From Rhizobium ruizarguesonis (GTDB lineage Bacteria; Pseudomonadota; Alphaproteobacteria; Rhizobiales; Rhizobiaceae), in NCBI RefSeq assembly GCF_012349115.1, contig NZ_PQIG01000100.1, forward strand, positions 124,001 to 188,000: 64,000 nucleotides of DNA, in the 5' to 3' direction. The position numbers and the translations under genes are program-made. The notes beneath the pieces are model-generated. The model was not told the DNA's origin, made no database searches, and saw only the letters and a list, made by a program, of their open reading frames with translations. This document shows, one piece after another, positions 44,607 to 53,748 of this stretch (its first letter is position 1; each line of letters opens with the position of its first letter).

Positions 44607-45791
44607 TCAAGCCCGTTTTCGAATGAACATCAGTCTGATGCCGGAAAGTAGGGCGTAAAGACCGAAGAAAGCGGCAATCGCCCAGGCAAACCCGTTATTT
44701 CCAGCGACATCGATCGCCGCGCCGATCGCCTGCGGCCCGGCCACGGTTCCCATCGCATAACAGAAGACGAAGGCAGCATTGGCCGCAGCAAGATCGGAGC
44801 CCGTCAGCCGCGAGCCGAGATGGCTGAGGCCGACCGTATAGAGACCTGAGACGCAGCCGCCCCAGAAAAGCAGGAGCCCGGCCATCAGCAGCCAGTTGTT
44901 GAGCAACAGCGGCAACATCATCGAGCCGATGAAGCCCATCAGCGCCATGCCGGCCAGAAGCGGCCGCTTGTCGGCGATGCGGTCGGAAAGCAGGCCGAGC
45001 GGGATCTGAAAGATGACGTTGCCGACGCCCATCATGGTGAGCAGAAGTGCTGCCTGCGATTCGGTGAAATGGGCGCGCACGGCAAAGATCGGGAAAAGCG
45101 ACAGCCCGCCCGCTTCGACCGCGCCGAAGATGAAGACCGCCGCCGTCGCCGTCGGCACCAGGAAAACGTAGCGCATGAAATGCAGCTCCGGTTTTTCCTC
45201 GAGCACCGGGCTCTCGTCGCGGGCGATGAAGATCGGGATGGCCGCAAGCAGGATGGCGGCGGCGCCAATCAGGAAGGGGAAGATGCCGTCGCTGCCGAGG
45301 ACCGAAAAGAGCAGGGGTCCGGCCGCGAAGCCAAGGGAAAGCACCGTCGCATAGATGCCGAGCACGAAACCGCGCTTGGAAGGCGGCGAAGCCGCATTGA
45401 TCCAGAATTCGGAGAGGATGAACAGCGTCGTCGTCGCGCCATGGAAGGCGAAACGCAGCGGGAACCACATCCAGAAATCCTGGGCGTAATAGAAACCGAG
45501 CGCGCTCAGCGCCGAAATCAGCACGGCCCAGAGCATTGTCGGCGCAACACCGTATTTATGGGCAAGCTTGGTGGTAACAGGTGCGGCGGCCATCGCCGCG
45601 ACCCCGGCCATCGCCGTGTTGAGCCCGATCAGGGTGGAGGAGATGCCACGTTTTTCGAGGATGATGCTGAGAAGCGGGAGTCCGAGGCCAATTGCTATGC
45701 CAACGGCTGATATGGACGAGATGGCTGCCACCAGAGAAGGCCAATGGATTTCTTCGACATCGCCCGGTGTGCCGGTTCTCGGCTGAGACAT
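44607..45791 (-). CDS. MFS transporter
   Basis: 394-residue inner-membrane protein with 12 predicted transmembrane helices. The layout resembles YcaD/UMF-type major facilitator proteins: GLNTAMAGVAAMAAAPVTTKL in the second helix region and a GLLSDRIADKRPLLAG motif between helices 8 and 9. Substrate not predictable. Its mRNA leader can form a long hairpin (45818-45887), 27 bases before the ATG. Confidence 0.85.
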   Translation of the reverse strand: MSQPRTGTPGDVEEIHWPSLVAAISSISAVGIAIGLGLPLLSIILEKRGISSTLIGLNTAMAGVAAMAAAPVTTKLAHKYGVAPTMLWAVLISALSALGFYYAQDFWMWFPLRFAFHGATTTLFILSEFWINAASPPSKRGFVLGIYATVLSLGFAAGPLLFSVLGSDGIFPFLIGAAAILLAAIPIFIARDESPVLEEKPELHFMRYVFLVPTATAAVFIFGAVEAGGLSLFPIFAVRAHFTESQAALLLTMMGVGNVIFQIPLGLLSDRIADKRPLLAGMALMGFIGSMMLPLLLNNWLLMAGLLLFWGGCVSGLYTVGLSHLGSRLTGSDLAAANAAFVFCYAMGTVAGPQAIGAAIDVAGNNGFAWAIAAFFGLYALLSGIRLMFIRKRA

Positions 45792-45817
45792 TTATCCATC
45801 CTTAGAAAGCTAAGCGA

Positions 45818-45887
45818 GCGAAACGGCCGGTCACCTCACACAGAAAGACACAGGCGTGCCAAATCCAGGTGACGGGCAGCGTTTCGC
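45818..45887 (-). promoter_or_regulatory. Long leader hairpin upstream of the MFS gene
   Basis: On the minus strand GCGAAACG (45887-45880) pairs with CGTTTCGC (45825-45818), and GTCACCT (45873-45867) pairs with AGGTGAC (45836-45830), with an internal loop and a 30-base apical loop. No T-run follows. A control element or a simple palindrome are both possible. Confidence 0.45.
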
Positions 45888-46050
45888 AGTATTTCCGATG
45901 TGAGTGACCACCTACGGAATGTAAAGCCTGTTCAGACAAGAAAAGCTTACCATGTCAAGTCGTTGAGGATCGTCGGCTGCCGCGTTCGGGTGGGTGGTGG
46001 TCGGTGGAACGCTGGCACTACACGTTAAATATGTCTGGAAGGTGAAGGCG

Positions 46051-46503
46051 TTAATCCGGCCGGCTGGGGATGTCATAATCGTCCGGGCCATCGCTCTCTC
46101 CACCGAAGCCGTGCATGCGCAGCGCCCATTGCAGGCCGATGACTCCGCCCTTGATCGGCTGGATCGAGGCAAGCGCGGTGATGATGGTGATTGGCGCCCA
46201 GATGGCAAGATGGACCCAAACCGGCAGCACGAAGGTCATGTCGGTCAGCATATAGCCGCCGACCACGACGTGGCCGAGGACGAGGATGACGATATAGGGC
46301 GGCAGATCGTCCGCGCGTTGGTGATGCATCGCCTCGCCGCAGGCCGCGCAATGATCGACCGGCTTCAGGAAGGCGCGAAAGAGCTTACCGCTGCCGCAGG
46401 CCGGGCAGCGGTTCATCAGCCCGCGCATGATGGAGCGCCCAAGCGGACGCTCGACCTCGGGCGTATCCCCGTAGCGGGCGACCGGATCGGTCGGTGTGCT
46501 CAT
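46051..46503 (-). CDS. DUF983 family protein
   Basis: 150-residue protein with a zinc-ribbon-like N-terminal part (NRCPACGSGKLF and DHCAACGEAM) followed by two transmembrane helices (about 70-92 and 97-120). This is the DUF983 layout, common in Alphaproteobacteria; function unknown. It lies downstream of rnr on the same strand, separated by a palindromic repeat. Confidence 0.85.
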   Translation of the reverse strand: MSTPTDPVARYGDTPEVERPLGRSIMRGLMNRCPACGSGKLFRAFLKPVDHCAACGEAMHHQRADDLPPYIVILVLGHVVVGGYMLTDMTFVLPVWVHLAIWAPITIITALASIQPIKGGVIGLQWALRMHGFGGESDGPDDYDIPSRPD

Positions 46504-46524
46504 CGCATGTTCCTCTTCGGATCT

Positions 46525-46633
46525 AAAACATGTCGTTATCGCGAAACTGTGCAGCGGTTTCGCGGTAACGACATGCGTAAAAACAAGGACCTAAAGCGCG
46601 GGGAGCCAATCTGAACGATTGCGACGCGCTTTA
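46525..46633 (+). repeat. RIME-like palindromic repeat, copy 5
   Basis: ACATGTCGTTATCGCGAAAC...GTTTCGCGGTAACGACATG, then CGTAAAAACAAGGACCTAAAGCGCG, ending CGACGCGCTTTAG. The left arm is a near-perfect 18-bp palindrome. It lies between rnr and the DUF983 gene and touches the rnr stop codon. Confidence 0.8.
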
Positions 46634-49003
46634 GTGCCGTCCGCGCGGCGGCCTCGTTCCGGGCTTCTTGCGAACCTGGCCCCTGTCGCGGCGGCCCGCC
46701 TTGTGGAAGGAGCGCACCGCCGCCGGCATCTCGCGGCCCTCGCTGATCATCTCGAAACGCAGCGCACCGGCAAGCGGGATCGCTTCGGCAAGTTTCACGG
46801 TGACGCTATCGCCCAGGCGATAACCGAGCCCTGTTCGTTCACCCGAGAGTGCCTGATGCGCCTCGTCATAGATGAAATAATCGCTGCCGAGCGTAGATAT
46901 AGGGACGAAACCGTCGGCGCCATAGTCCGGCAGAGAGACAAAAAGTCCCGATTTCGTCACGCCCGAGACCCGCCCGGCAAATTCTTCGCCGACGCGGCCG
47001 CTGAGGTGATGGGCGATCAACCGGTCGACGGTCTCGCGCTCGGCTGCCATGGCCCGGCGCTCGAAGGTCGAGATTTCAGCGGCGATATCATCGAGCGCTG
47101 CCTCTTCGTCGGGCGTGATGCCGCCTTCGCCGAAGCCGAGCGAGCCGACGAGGGCGCGATGCACGATGAGATCGGCATAGCGGCGGATCGGCGAGGTGAA
47201 GTGGGCATATTTCATCAGGTTGAGGCCAAAATGGCCGATATTCTCGGGACCGTAGATCGCCTGGCTCTGCGAACGCAGCACCATCTCGCTCACCATGGTC
47301 TGATGCGGTGTGCCGTCCGCCTTCGCCAGAATGCCGTTGAAGTTGTTGGCGCGCATGTTGCCGCCCTTGGCAAGCGAGATGCCGAGCGTGGCCAGGAACT
47401 CGCGCAGGATTTCCTGCTTGGCAAGCGTCGGGCCGTCATGGATGCGGTAGATCAGCGGCTGACGTTTCTTTTCCAGCGTCTCGGCGGCGCAGACGTTTGC
47501 CTGGATCATCATCTCCTCGATCAGCTTATGCGCGTCGAGCCTTGGCGGCACGACGACCCGGTCGACCGTGCCGTCGGACTTCAGCAGGATCTTGCGCTCC
47601 GGCATGTCGAGTTCCAGCGGCTGGCGCCTGTCGCGTCCGCGCTTCATCACCTCATAGGCGTGCCAGAGCGGCTTCAGGATCGGCTCGAGCATCGGTCCGG
47701 TCTGATCGTCCGGTTTGCCGTCGATCGCCGCCTGCGCCTGCTGGTAGGACAGCTTGGCCGCGCTCTTCATCATGATGCGGTGGAAAATGTGGCCGATCTT
47801 GCGGCCTTCGCCAGAAAAGCTCATGCGCACGGCGAGCGCCGGGCGGTCGACGCCTTCCTTCAGCGAGCAGAGATCGTTGGAGATGCGCTCCGGCAGCATC
47901 GGCACGACGCGATCCGGGAAATAGACCGAGTTGCCGCGTTTCAGCGCTTCGCGGTCGAGCGGCGAATTCGGGCGGACATACCAGGAGACGTCGGCAATCG
48001 CGACGGTGACGACGACGCCGCCAGGATTGTCGGGCGAGGGGTCGAGCTCGGCATAAACCGCGTCGTCATGATCCTTGGCATCGGCCGGGTCGATGGTGAT
48101 CAGCGGCACGTCGCGCCAATCCTCGCGATGCGACATGCTGGCCGGTTTTGCGGCTTCCGCCTCGGCGATGACAGCCGGCGGGAAGACATGCGGGATGCCG
48201 TGCGCATGGATCGCGATCATCGAGATCGCCTTTTCCGAACCGACGGAACCGACGACGGAAAGCACCTTGGCGCGCGGCAGACCGAAACGGCCGAGACGGG
48301 CGATTTCGACTTCGACCAGGTCGCCATCCGCGGCGCCGCCGGTGAACTCGGGATCGATCACCATCTCCTCGCCGCGCCGTTCGATCGGCAGCAGCCGGCC
48401 GCCGCCACCGGGTGCTGTGCGGAAGACGCCCATCGAGGCGCCGCGGCGCCTGTCGATCACCTTGATGATCCGCGCCGTATAGGCCGGCCCGCCGCGATCG
48501 ACAGCCGGGAAGATCTTCGCCAGGATACGGTCGCCGAGGCCTGCGACCGGCGCCTTACCCTTGCCCTGCCGGCCTGCTGGAGATTGCTGGCGGATGGCGA
48601 CGGCGGGTGCCACGCCCTGATCCTCCGGCCATTCCGCCGGCCGGCCGATCAGATCGCCATCCTTATCGCGCGTGGTGATATCGAGAACCGTGACGGGCGG
48701 CAGCGCACCGGGACGGATCAGCGACTTGCGGTTCTTCTGCAGCATGCCTTCCTGCTCGAGCTCCTGCAACATGTGCTTGAGCTCGACGCGGTTGTCGCCT
48801 TTCAGGCCGAAAGCCTTGGCGAGTTCACGCTTGGACGCTTTCTGTGGATGATCGGCGATGAAGCGCAAGATCACCTCGCGCGAAGGCAGCGCGCCGTGGA
48901 CGATGTTCAGCGGCTCGACGGCGGGAGCATCCTTGCCGGCGCGGCCGATCTTGCCCGGGCGCTTGCCCGCAGGGTTCGTTCTCTCACGTGGTATTCTGCT
49001 CAC
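46631..49003 (-). CDS. rnr: Ribonuclease R
   Basis: 790-residue 3'-5' exoribonuclease that degrades structured RNA. An N-terminal winged-helix region (VILRFIADHPQKASKRELAKAFGL) precedes cold-shock domains; the catalytic RNB domain starts near residue 300 with ITIDPADAKDHDDAVYAE, holding the metal-binding acidic residues. The S1 domain follows (about 655-740: GRVSGVTKSGLFVSL) and then a basic tail. GTG start at 49003, a base after the topA stop, so it is translated with topA. Confidence 0.95.
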   Translation of the reverse strand: MSRIPRERTNPAGKRPGKIGRAGKDAPAVEPLNIVHGALPSREVILRFIADHPQKASKRELAKAFGLKGDNRVELKHMLQELEQEGMLQKNRKSLIRPGALPPVTVLDITTRDKDGDLIGRPAEWPEDQGVAPAVAIRQQSPAGRQGKGKAPVAGLGDRILAKIFPAVDRGGPAYTARIIKVIDRRRGASMGVFRTAPGGGGRLLPIERRGEEMVIDPEFTGGAADGDLVEVEIARLGRFGLPRAKVLSVVGSVGSEKAISMIAIHAHGIPHVFPPAVIAEAEAAKPASMSHREDWRDVPLITIDPADAKDHDDAVYAELDPSPDNPGGVVVTVAIADVSWYVRPNSPLDREALKRGNSVYFPDRVVPMLPERISNDLCSLKEGVDRPALAVRMSFSGEGRKIGHIFHRIMMKSAAKLSYQQAQAAIDGKPDDQTGPMLEPILKPLWHAYEVMKRGRDRRQPLELDMPERKILLKSDGTVDRVVVPPRLDAHKLIEEMMIQANVCAAETLEKKRQPLIYRIHDGPTLAKQEILREFLATLGISLAKGGNMRANNFNGILAKADGTPHQTMVSEMVLRSQSQAIYGPENIGHFGLNLMKYAHFTSPIRRYADLIVHRALVGSLGFGEGGITPDEEAALDDIAAEISTFERRAMAAERETVDRLIAHHLSGRVGEEFAGRVSGVTKSGLFVSLPDYGADGFVPISTLGSDYFIYDEAHQALSGERTGLGYRLGDSVTVKLAEAIPLAGALRFEMISEGREMPAAVRSFHKAGRRDRGQVRKKPGTRPPRGRH

Positions 49004-49004
49004 G

Positions 49005-51662
49005 TCAGCTCTTTTTCGATTTCGCGGGCGCTTTCGCCTTCGTTGTCTTCGGCTTGGCGGCTGTCTTGGTGGTCTTGGTTTCGGCGGCTGCGGCCTTTGG
49101 CTTGGCTTTCGCCTTGGCCGCCTTGCCCACAGGTGCCTTGCCTGCCTTTTCGGCGATCAGCGCAAGCGCCTCCTCGACGGTGATCGCCTGGGGATCCTTG
49201 CCCTTCGGCAGTGTGGCGTTGACCTTGCCCCAGTTGACATAAGGGCCGTACTTGCCGTCGCGAACGGTGATCGCGCCACCATCAGGATGATCGCCGAGCG
49301 TCTTCAGTGCCGCTGGCGTGCCGCGCGCACCCCGGCCCGGTGCCTGTTTCGCCTTTTCGGCGATGACAGTCACGGCGCGGTTGAGGCCGACCGAGAACAC
49401 GTCCTCGACGGTTTCCAGATTGGCATAGGAGCCGTCATGCAGGAGGAACGGTCCATAGCGGCCGATGCCGGACGAGATCATCTTGCCCGATTCAGGATGC
49501 TTGCCGATATCGCGCGGCAGCGAGATCAGCGCCATCGCCTTTTCATAATCGATGTCCTCGGGCTTCCAGCCCTTCGGCAACGAAGCGCGTTTGGCTTCTT
49601 TGCCGTCGCCGCGCTGGATATAGGGGCCGAAGCGGCCGGAACGGAGCGTCAGCTCCTCGCCGGTGGTCGGATCGGTGCCGAGGTTCTTCGGCTCGTTGAG
49701 GGCAGCACCGTCCGCTTCTCCACCATTTTCCGAGGAGAGCTGGCGCGTGTAATTGCATTCCGGATAGTTCGAGCAGCCGACGAAGGCGCCGTATTTGCCG
49801 AGCTTCAGCGACAAGTTGCCGGTGCCGCAGACCTGACAGATGCGCGGATCGCTGCCGTCCTCTCGTTTCGGGAAGACGAGTGGTGCCAGCGCCTCGTTCA
49901 GCGAATCGAGCACGTTGGTGACGCGCAGTTCCTTGGTGTCCTCGATCTGGGCGAAGAAATCCTTCCAGAAATCGCGCAACACCTGCTTCCAGTTCAACTC
50001 GCCGGCGGAAATCCGGTCAAGCTTCTCTTCGAGATCGGCGGTGAAATCGTATTCGACATATTTGGTGAAGAAGCTCTCGAGGAAAGCCGTCACCAACCGG
50101 CCCTTGGCTTGCGGGATCAGCTTGCGCTTGTCGATCGTCACATAGTCGCGGTCGCGTAGCGTTGCGAGCGTCGCGGCATAGGTGGAGGGGCGGCCGATGC
50201 CGAGCTCTTCCATCTTCTTGATCAGCGTCGCTTCCGAATAGCGCGGCGGCGGTTCGGTGAAATGCTGCGTCGAATTGATCTTTTGCTTGGCGAGCGCCTC
50301 GCGCGCATTGATCTCCGGCAGGCGGCCATCCTCGTCGCCGTCGTCGCTCTGTTCGCCGTCCTCTTTCTGGTCGGTATAGGCGGCGATGAAGCCGTCGAAG
50401 CGGATGACCGAACCGACGGCGCGAAGCCCGGCTTTCTCGCCCTTGTTGTCAGCGGTGATTTCAGCTGTCGTGCGCTCGATCTCGGCCGACGCCATCTGGC
50501 TGGCGATGCCGCGCTTCCAGATCAGCTCGTAGAGCCGGATCTGGTCGGCATCGAGGAATTTGCGGACACGGTCGGGCGAACGATAGAAATCGGTCGGACG
50601 GATCGCCTCGTGCGCCTCCTGGGCGTTTTTCGCCTTGGTCGAGTAGAAGCGCGGCTTTTCCGGCATGTAGCGCTGGCCGAACTGGTCGACGATGGCACTG
50701 CGCGCCGCGTCGATCGCCTCGGGCGCCATTTGCACGCCGTCGGTTCGCATATAGGTGATGAGACCAACGGTCTCGCCGCCGATATCGACGCCCTCATAGA
50801 GCCGCTGCGCGATCTGCATGGTACGCGAGGCGGAGAAGCCGAGATTGGAGGAAGCCGCCTGCTGCAGCGTCGAGGTCGTAAACGGCGGTCCCGGGTTGCG
50901 CTTGACCGGCTTCGCCTCGACCGTATCGACGACATAGCTCGCACCTTCGAGCAAGGCCTTGAGCCGGCCGGCATCCTCGCTGTTGCCGATTGCGCGCGGC
51001 TGCAGCCGTTTGCCGTTCGCCGAAACCAGTCTTGCCTCGAACTCGTCGCCGCGCGGCGTCTTCAGAAGTGCCGAGATGTTCCAGTATTCTTCCGAAATGA
51101 AGCGCTCGATCTCGGATTCGCGGTCGCAGACGAGGCGAAGCGCCACCGACTGGACGCGGCCGGCCGAACGTGCGCCGGGCAGCTTGCGCCACAGCACCGG
51201 CGAAAGATTGAAGCCAACGAGATAATCGAGCGCGCGGCGCGCGAGATAAGCGTCAACCAGCGGCACGTCGATATCGCGCGGATCGGCCATCGCGTCGAGC
51301 ACCGCCTTCTTGGTGATCGCATTGAAGACGACGCGCTTGACCGGCTTGCCGTTCAGCACACGCTTCTTGTTCAGCATGTCGAGAACGTGCCAGGAAATCG
51401 CTTCGCCTTCGCGATCCGGGTCGGTCGCGAGAAACAGGCCATCGGCAGATTTCACCGCGTCGGCAATGTCCTTCATCCGCTTGGCGGAGGCGCTGTCGAC
51501 CTCCCAAAGCATTTCGAAATCCTGATCGGGGAGGACTGAGCCATCCTTGGCAGGCAGATCGCGCACATGGCCGAAGGAGGCGAGCACTTTGTATCCCGGA
51601 CCCAGATACTTGTTGATCGTCTTAGCCTTGGCAGGCGATTCCACCACTACAACATTCATCAT
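49005..51662 (-). CDS. topA: DNA topoisomerase I
   Basis: 885-residue type IA topoisomerase that relaxes negative supercoils. The Toprim domain opens with VVESPAKAKTINKYLG and has DPDREGEAISWH; the active-site Tyr is in GLITYMRTDGVQ. A CxxC zinc motif is present (CQVCGTGNLS...CSNYPEC), followed by repeated degenerate C-terminal domains (FGPYIQRG, YGPFLLHDG, YGPYVNWG) and a Lys/Ala-rich basic tail. It follows dprA on the same strand, 245 bases downstream. Confidence 0.96.
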   Translation of the reverse strand: MMNVVVVESPAKAKTINKYLGPGYKVLASFGHVRDLPAKDGSVLPDQDFEMLWEVDSASAKRMKDIADAVKSADGLFLATDPDREGEAISWHVLDMLNKKRVLNGKPVKRVVFNAITKKAVLDAMADPRDIDVPLVDAYLARRALDYLVGFNLSPVLWRKLPGARSAGRVQSVALRLVCDRESEIERFISEEYWNISALLKTPRGDEFEARLVSANGKRLQPRAIGNSEDAGRLKALLEGASYVVDTVEAKPVKRNPGPPFTTSTLQQAASSNLGFSASRTMQIAQRLYEGVDIGGETVGLITYMRTDGVQMAPEAIDAARSAIVDQFGQRYMPEKPRFYSTKAKNAQEAHEAIRPTDFYRSPDRVRKFLDADQIRLYELIWKRGIASQMASAEIERTTAEITADNKGEKAGLRAVGSVIRFDGFIAAYTDQKEDGEQSDDGDEDGRLPEINAREALAKQKINSTQHFTEPPPRYSEATLIKKMEELGIGRPSTYAATLATLRDRDYVTIDKRKLIPQAKGRLVTAFLESFFTKYVEYDFTADLEEKLDRISAGELNWKQVLRDFWKDFFAQIEDTKELRVTNVLDSLNEALAPLVFPKREDGSDPRICQVCGTGNLSLKLGKYGAFVGCSNYPECNYTRQLSSENGGEADGAALNEPKNLGTDPTTGEELTLRSGRFGPYIQRGDGKEAKRASLPKGWKPEDIDYEKAMALISLPRDIGKHPESGKMISSGIGRYGPFLLHDGSYANLETVEDVFSVGLNRAVTVIAEKAKQAPGRGARGTPAALKTLGDHPDGGAITVRDGKYGPYVNWGKVNATLPKGKDPQAITVEEALALIAEKAGKAPVGKAAKAKAKPKAAAAETKTTKTAAKPKTTKAKAPAKSKKS

Positions 51663-51907
51663 GATTCTCTAAAAAGGAAAGGACGCCAGCGTTGAAACCA
51701 GCGCACACACACCGCAACTTGGATACCGGCCCTTCGACATGGACAGGGAAATCGCCGCGGTCAAGGGGTTTGCTACAATTTTACCTCTTGCATCTGTTGC
51801 AGCCGAGAGGGGATTGTCGGGAAAATACAATTTTAGATGGGTTGGCAAAGGTTTTTCGACACAGGGTTCGGCAATTCGCAAAGCCACCGCCTGATGTCGC
51901 GCAAGGT

Positions 51908-53050
51908 TCAATCGGAAAGCGAGACAAGGCCGCCCTGATGCCGGTGCAGTCTGCCTGATATATCGAGTTCCAGAAGGATGAGATAGACTGCGGATGCCGA
52001 GAGGCCGGTATGACGGATGACGTCGTCTATCTCAACCGGGGTCGGCCCGAGCGCATCGATGATGCGGGTTCGATCGGAATCGCCTGGTGGCACCGATATG
52101 GGCTTGCCGTCACGCGCAGGCTCCTCTGCCATCGATGACGAGAACAGGTCGAATTGCGTAAGCGGCGCCAGGGCCTCGATGACATCGGCGGGTGCGGTGA
52201 CGATCGAAGCACCTTCCTTCAGCAGGCCGTTGGTGCCATGGCAGCGCGGATCGAGCGGTGAGCCGGGCACGGCAAACACCAGGCGGCCGAACTCGCCGGC
52301 AAGCCGTGCCGTGATCAGCGAGCCCGAACGCGATGCCGCTTCGATGACGACGAGACCGAGTGCGATACCGGCGATCAGCCGGTTCCTGCGCGGGAAATCG
52401 CGGGCGCGGGGCTCCCAACCGAAAGGCATTTCGCTCACCGCCAGGCCGTTGCCGCCGGTTATCTCCTCGAGCAGGCCGATATTCTCCGGCGGGTAGGGCT
52501 GGTCGAGGCCGCCGGCGAGCGCCGCGATCGTGCCCGTGTCGAGGCTTGCCCGGTGGGCTGATGTGTCGATGCCGCGTGCCAGGCCGGAGACCACTGTATA
52601 ACCCGCCCGACCGCAGTCGCGCGCCACCATCGCCGCGAATTTCGCACCAGCGATCGAGGCGTTGCGAGAGCCGACGATGCCGACGGCCGGGCGTTTGGCG
52701 GCGGCAAGTGCGCCCTTGACGGCCAGAAGCGGCGGCGCGCCGTCGATCTGTTTCAGCGCTTGCGGGTAGTCCGGCTCGCCGATGCCGACGAAGCGGGCGC
52801 CGAAGCGATGCGCCGCCTCCAGTTCCCGATGCGCCTCGGCCTCGCTGGCGATGCGGATTGCCCGTGTGGCGCCGCCGCGCGCCGAAAGCTCCGGCAGTGC
52901 GGCAAGCGCTGCCTCGGCCGAGCCGAAATGATTGATGAGGTCGCGAAAGGTGGCAGGGCCGATATTGTCGGAACGGATAAGGCGCAGCCAGGCAATTCTC
53001 TGCCGTTCGGTCAGCACGACGCCTTTTGGTCCCGCGCTCAGCGCATCCAT
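51908..53050 (-). CDS. dprA: DNA-processing protein DprA
   Basis: 380-residue protein that binds single-stranded DNA and loads RecA during transformation. The Rossmann-fold core shows GSRNASIAGAKFA and SGLARGIDTSAHR. A C-terminal winged-helix domain (IDDVIRHTGLSASAVYLILLELDISGRL) closes it. Its start overlaps the plsY stop by one base (TAATG). Natural competence is not shown in rhizobia, so its in vivo role there is open. Confidence 0.94.
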   Translation of the reverse strand: MDALSAGPKGVVLTERQRIAWLRLIRSDNIGPATFRDLINHFGSAEAALAALPELSARGGATRAIRIASEAEAHRELEAAHRFGARFVGIGEPDYPQALKQIDGAPPLLAVKGALAAAKRPAVGIVGSRNASIAGAKFAAMVARDCGRAGYTVVSGLARGIDTSAHRASLDTGTIAALAGGLDQPYPPENIGLLEEITGGNGLAVSEMPFGWEPRARDFPRRNRLIAGIALGLVVIEAASRSGSLITARLAGEFGRLVFAVPGSPLDPRCHGTNGLLKEGASIVTAPADVIEALAPLTQFDLFSSSMAEEPARDGKPISVPPGDSDRTRIIDALGPTPVEIDDVIRHTGLSASAVYLILLELDISGRLHRHQGGLVSLSD

Positions 53051-53670
53051 TATCCCTTTGCCCCGATCTTGCTTTCCGTCCCGCTCATCAGGCGGGAAAT
53101 ATTCGCCTTGTGCTTCCAGTAGGAGATGAGGGTCATGATCGCCATGACAGCCGCAACCTTTTCGTTACCCAGTATCCACAGCGCAACCGGAATGACAAGC
53201 ATGGCGACCAGCGCCGACAGCGAGGAGTAGCGGGTAGTGAAAGCGACCGCCAGCCAGACGGCAGCGAAGAGCACGACCATGATCGGCGCGACGCCGAGCA
53301 GGGTGCCGATATAGGTGGCGACACCCTTGCCGCCCTTGAAGCCGATCCAGACCGGGAAGAGATGGCCGATGAAGGCGAAGAAGCCGGCGATGATCGCGGC
53401 CTCCTCACCGAGGAAATAGCCGACGATCCAGGCTGCGGCCGATGCCTTCAACGCATCGAGCAGCAGCGTCGCCGCGGCGAGCGACCGGTTTCCTGTTCTG
53501 AGCACATTGGTCGCGCCGATATTGCCGGAGCCGATGCTGCGCACGTCGCCGAGGCCGGCGGCGCGCGTGAGGATCAGACCGAAAGGGATCGAGCCGAAGA
53601 GGTAACCGATAACAGCGGCGGCAAGCGCGATCGGCAGCGTGATCTGCCATGACATGAGATTGGATAACAT
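53050..53670 (-). CDS. plsY: Acyl-phosphate:glycerol-3-phosphate acyltransferase PlsY
   Basis: 206-residue membrane enzyme that makes lysophosphatidic acid from acyl-phosphate. The conserved loops are visible: GSIPFGLILTRAAG, VRSIGSGNIGATNVLR, and HLFPVWIGFKGGKGVATYIG. Five or more transmembrane segments. It lies 78 bases after the pyrC-like gene and overlaps dprA by one base. Confidence 0.94.
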   Translation of the reverse strand: MLSNLMSWQITLPIALAAAVIGYLFGSIPFGLILTRAAGLGDVRSIGSGNIGATNVLRTGNRSLAAATLLLDALKASAAAWIVGYFLGEEAAIIAGFFAFIGHLFPVWIGFKGGKGVATYIGTLLGVAPIMVVLFAAVWLAVAFTTRYSSLSALVAMLVIPVALWILGNEKVAAVMAIMTLISYWKHKANISRLMSGTESKIGAKG

Positions 53671-53748
53671 ATGCCCCTCAGCCCCTCCGTGACTTATCCT
53701 CAGGTCCGACCTTCTTCCGCTGCGGGATGGACGGCGATGGTGTCGATC

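Noticed and set aside
46619..49183. 854-codon open frame antisense to rnr
   Set aside because: Mirror of high-GC codon bias; the opposite strand encodes a complete RNase R with all motifs.
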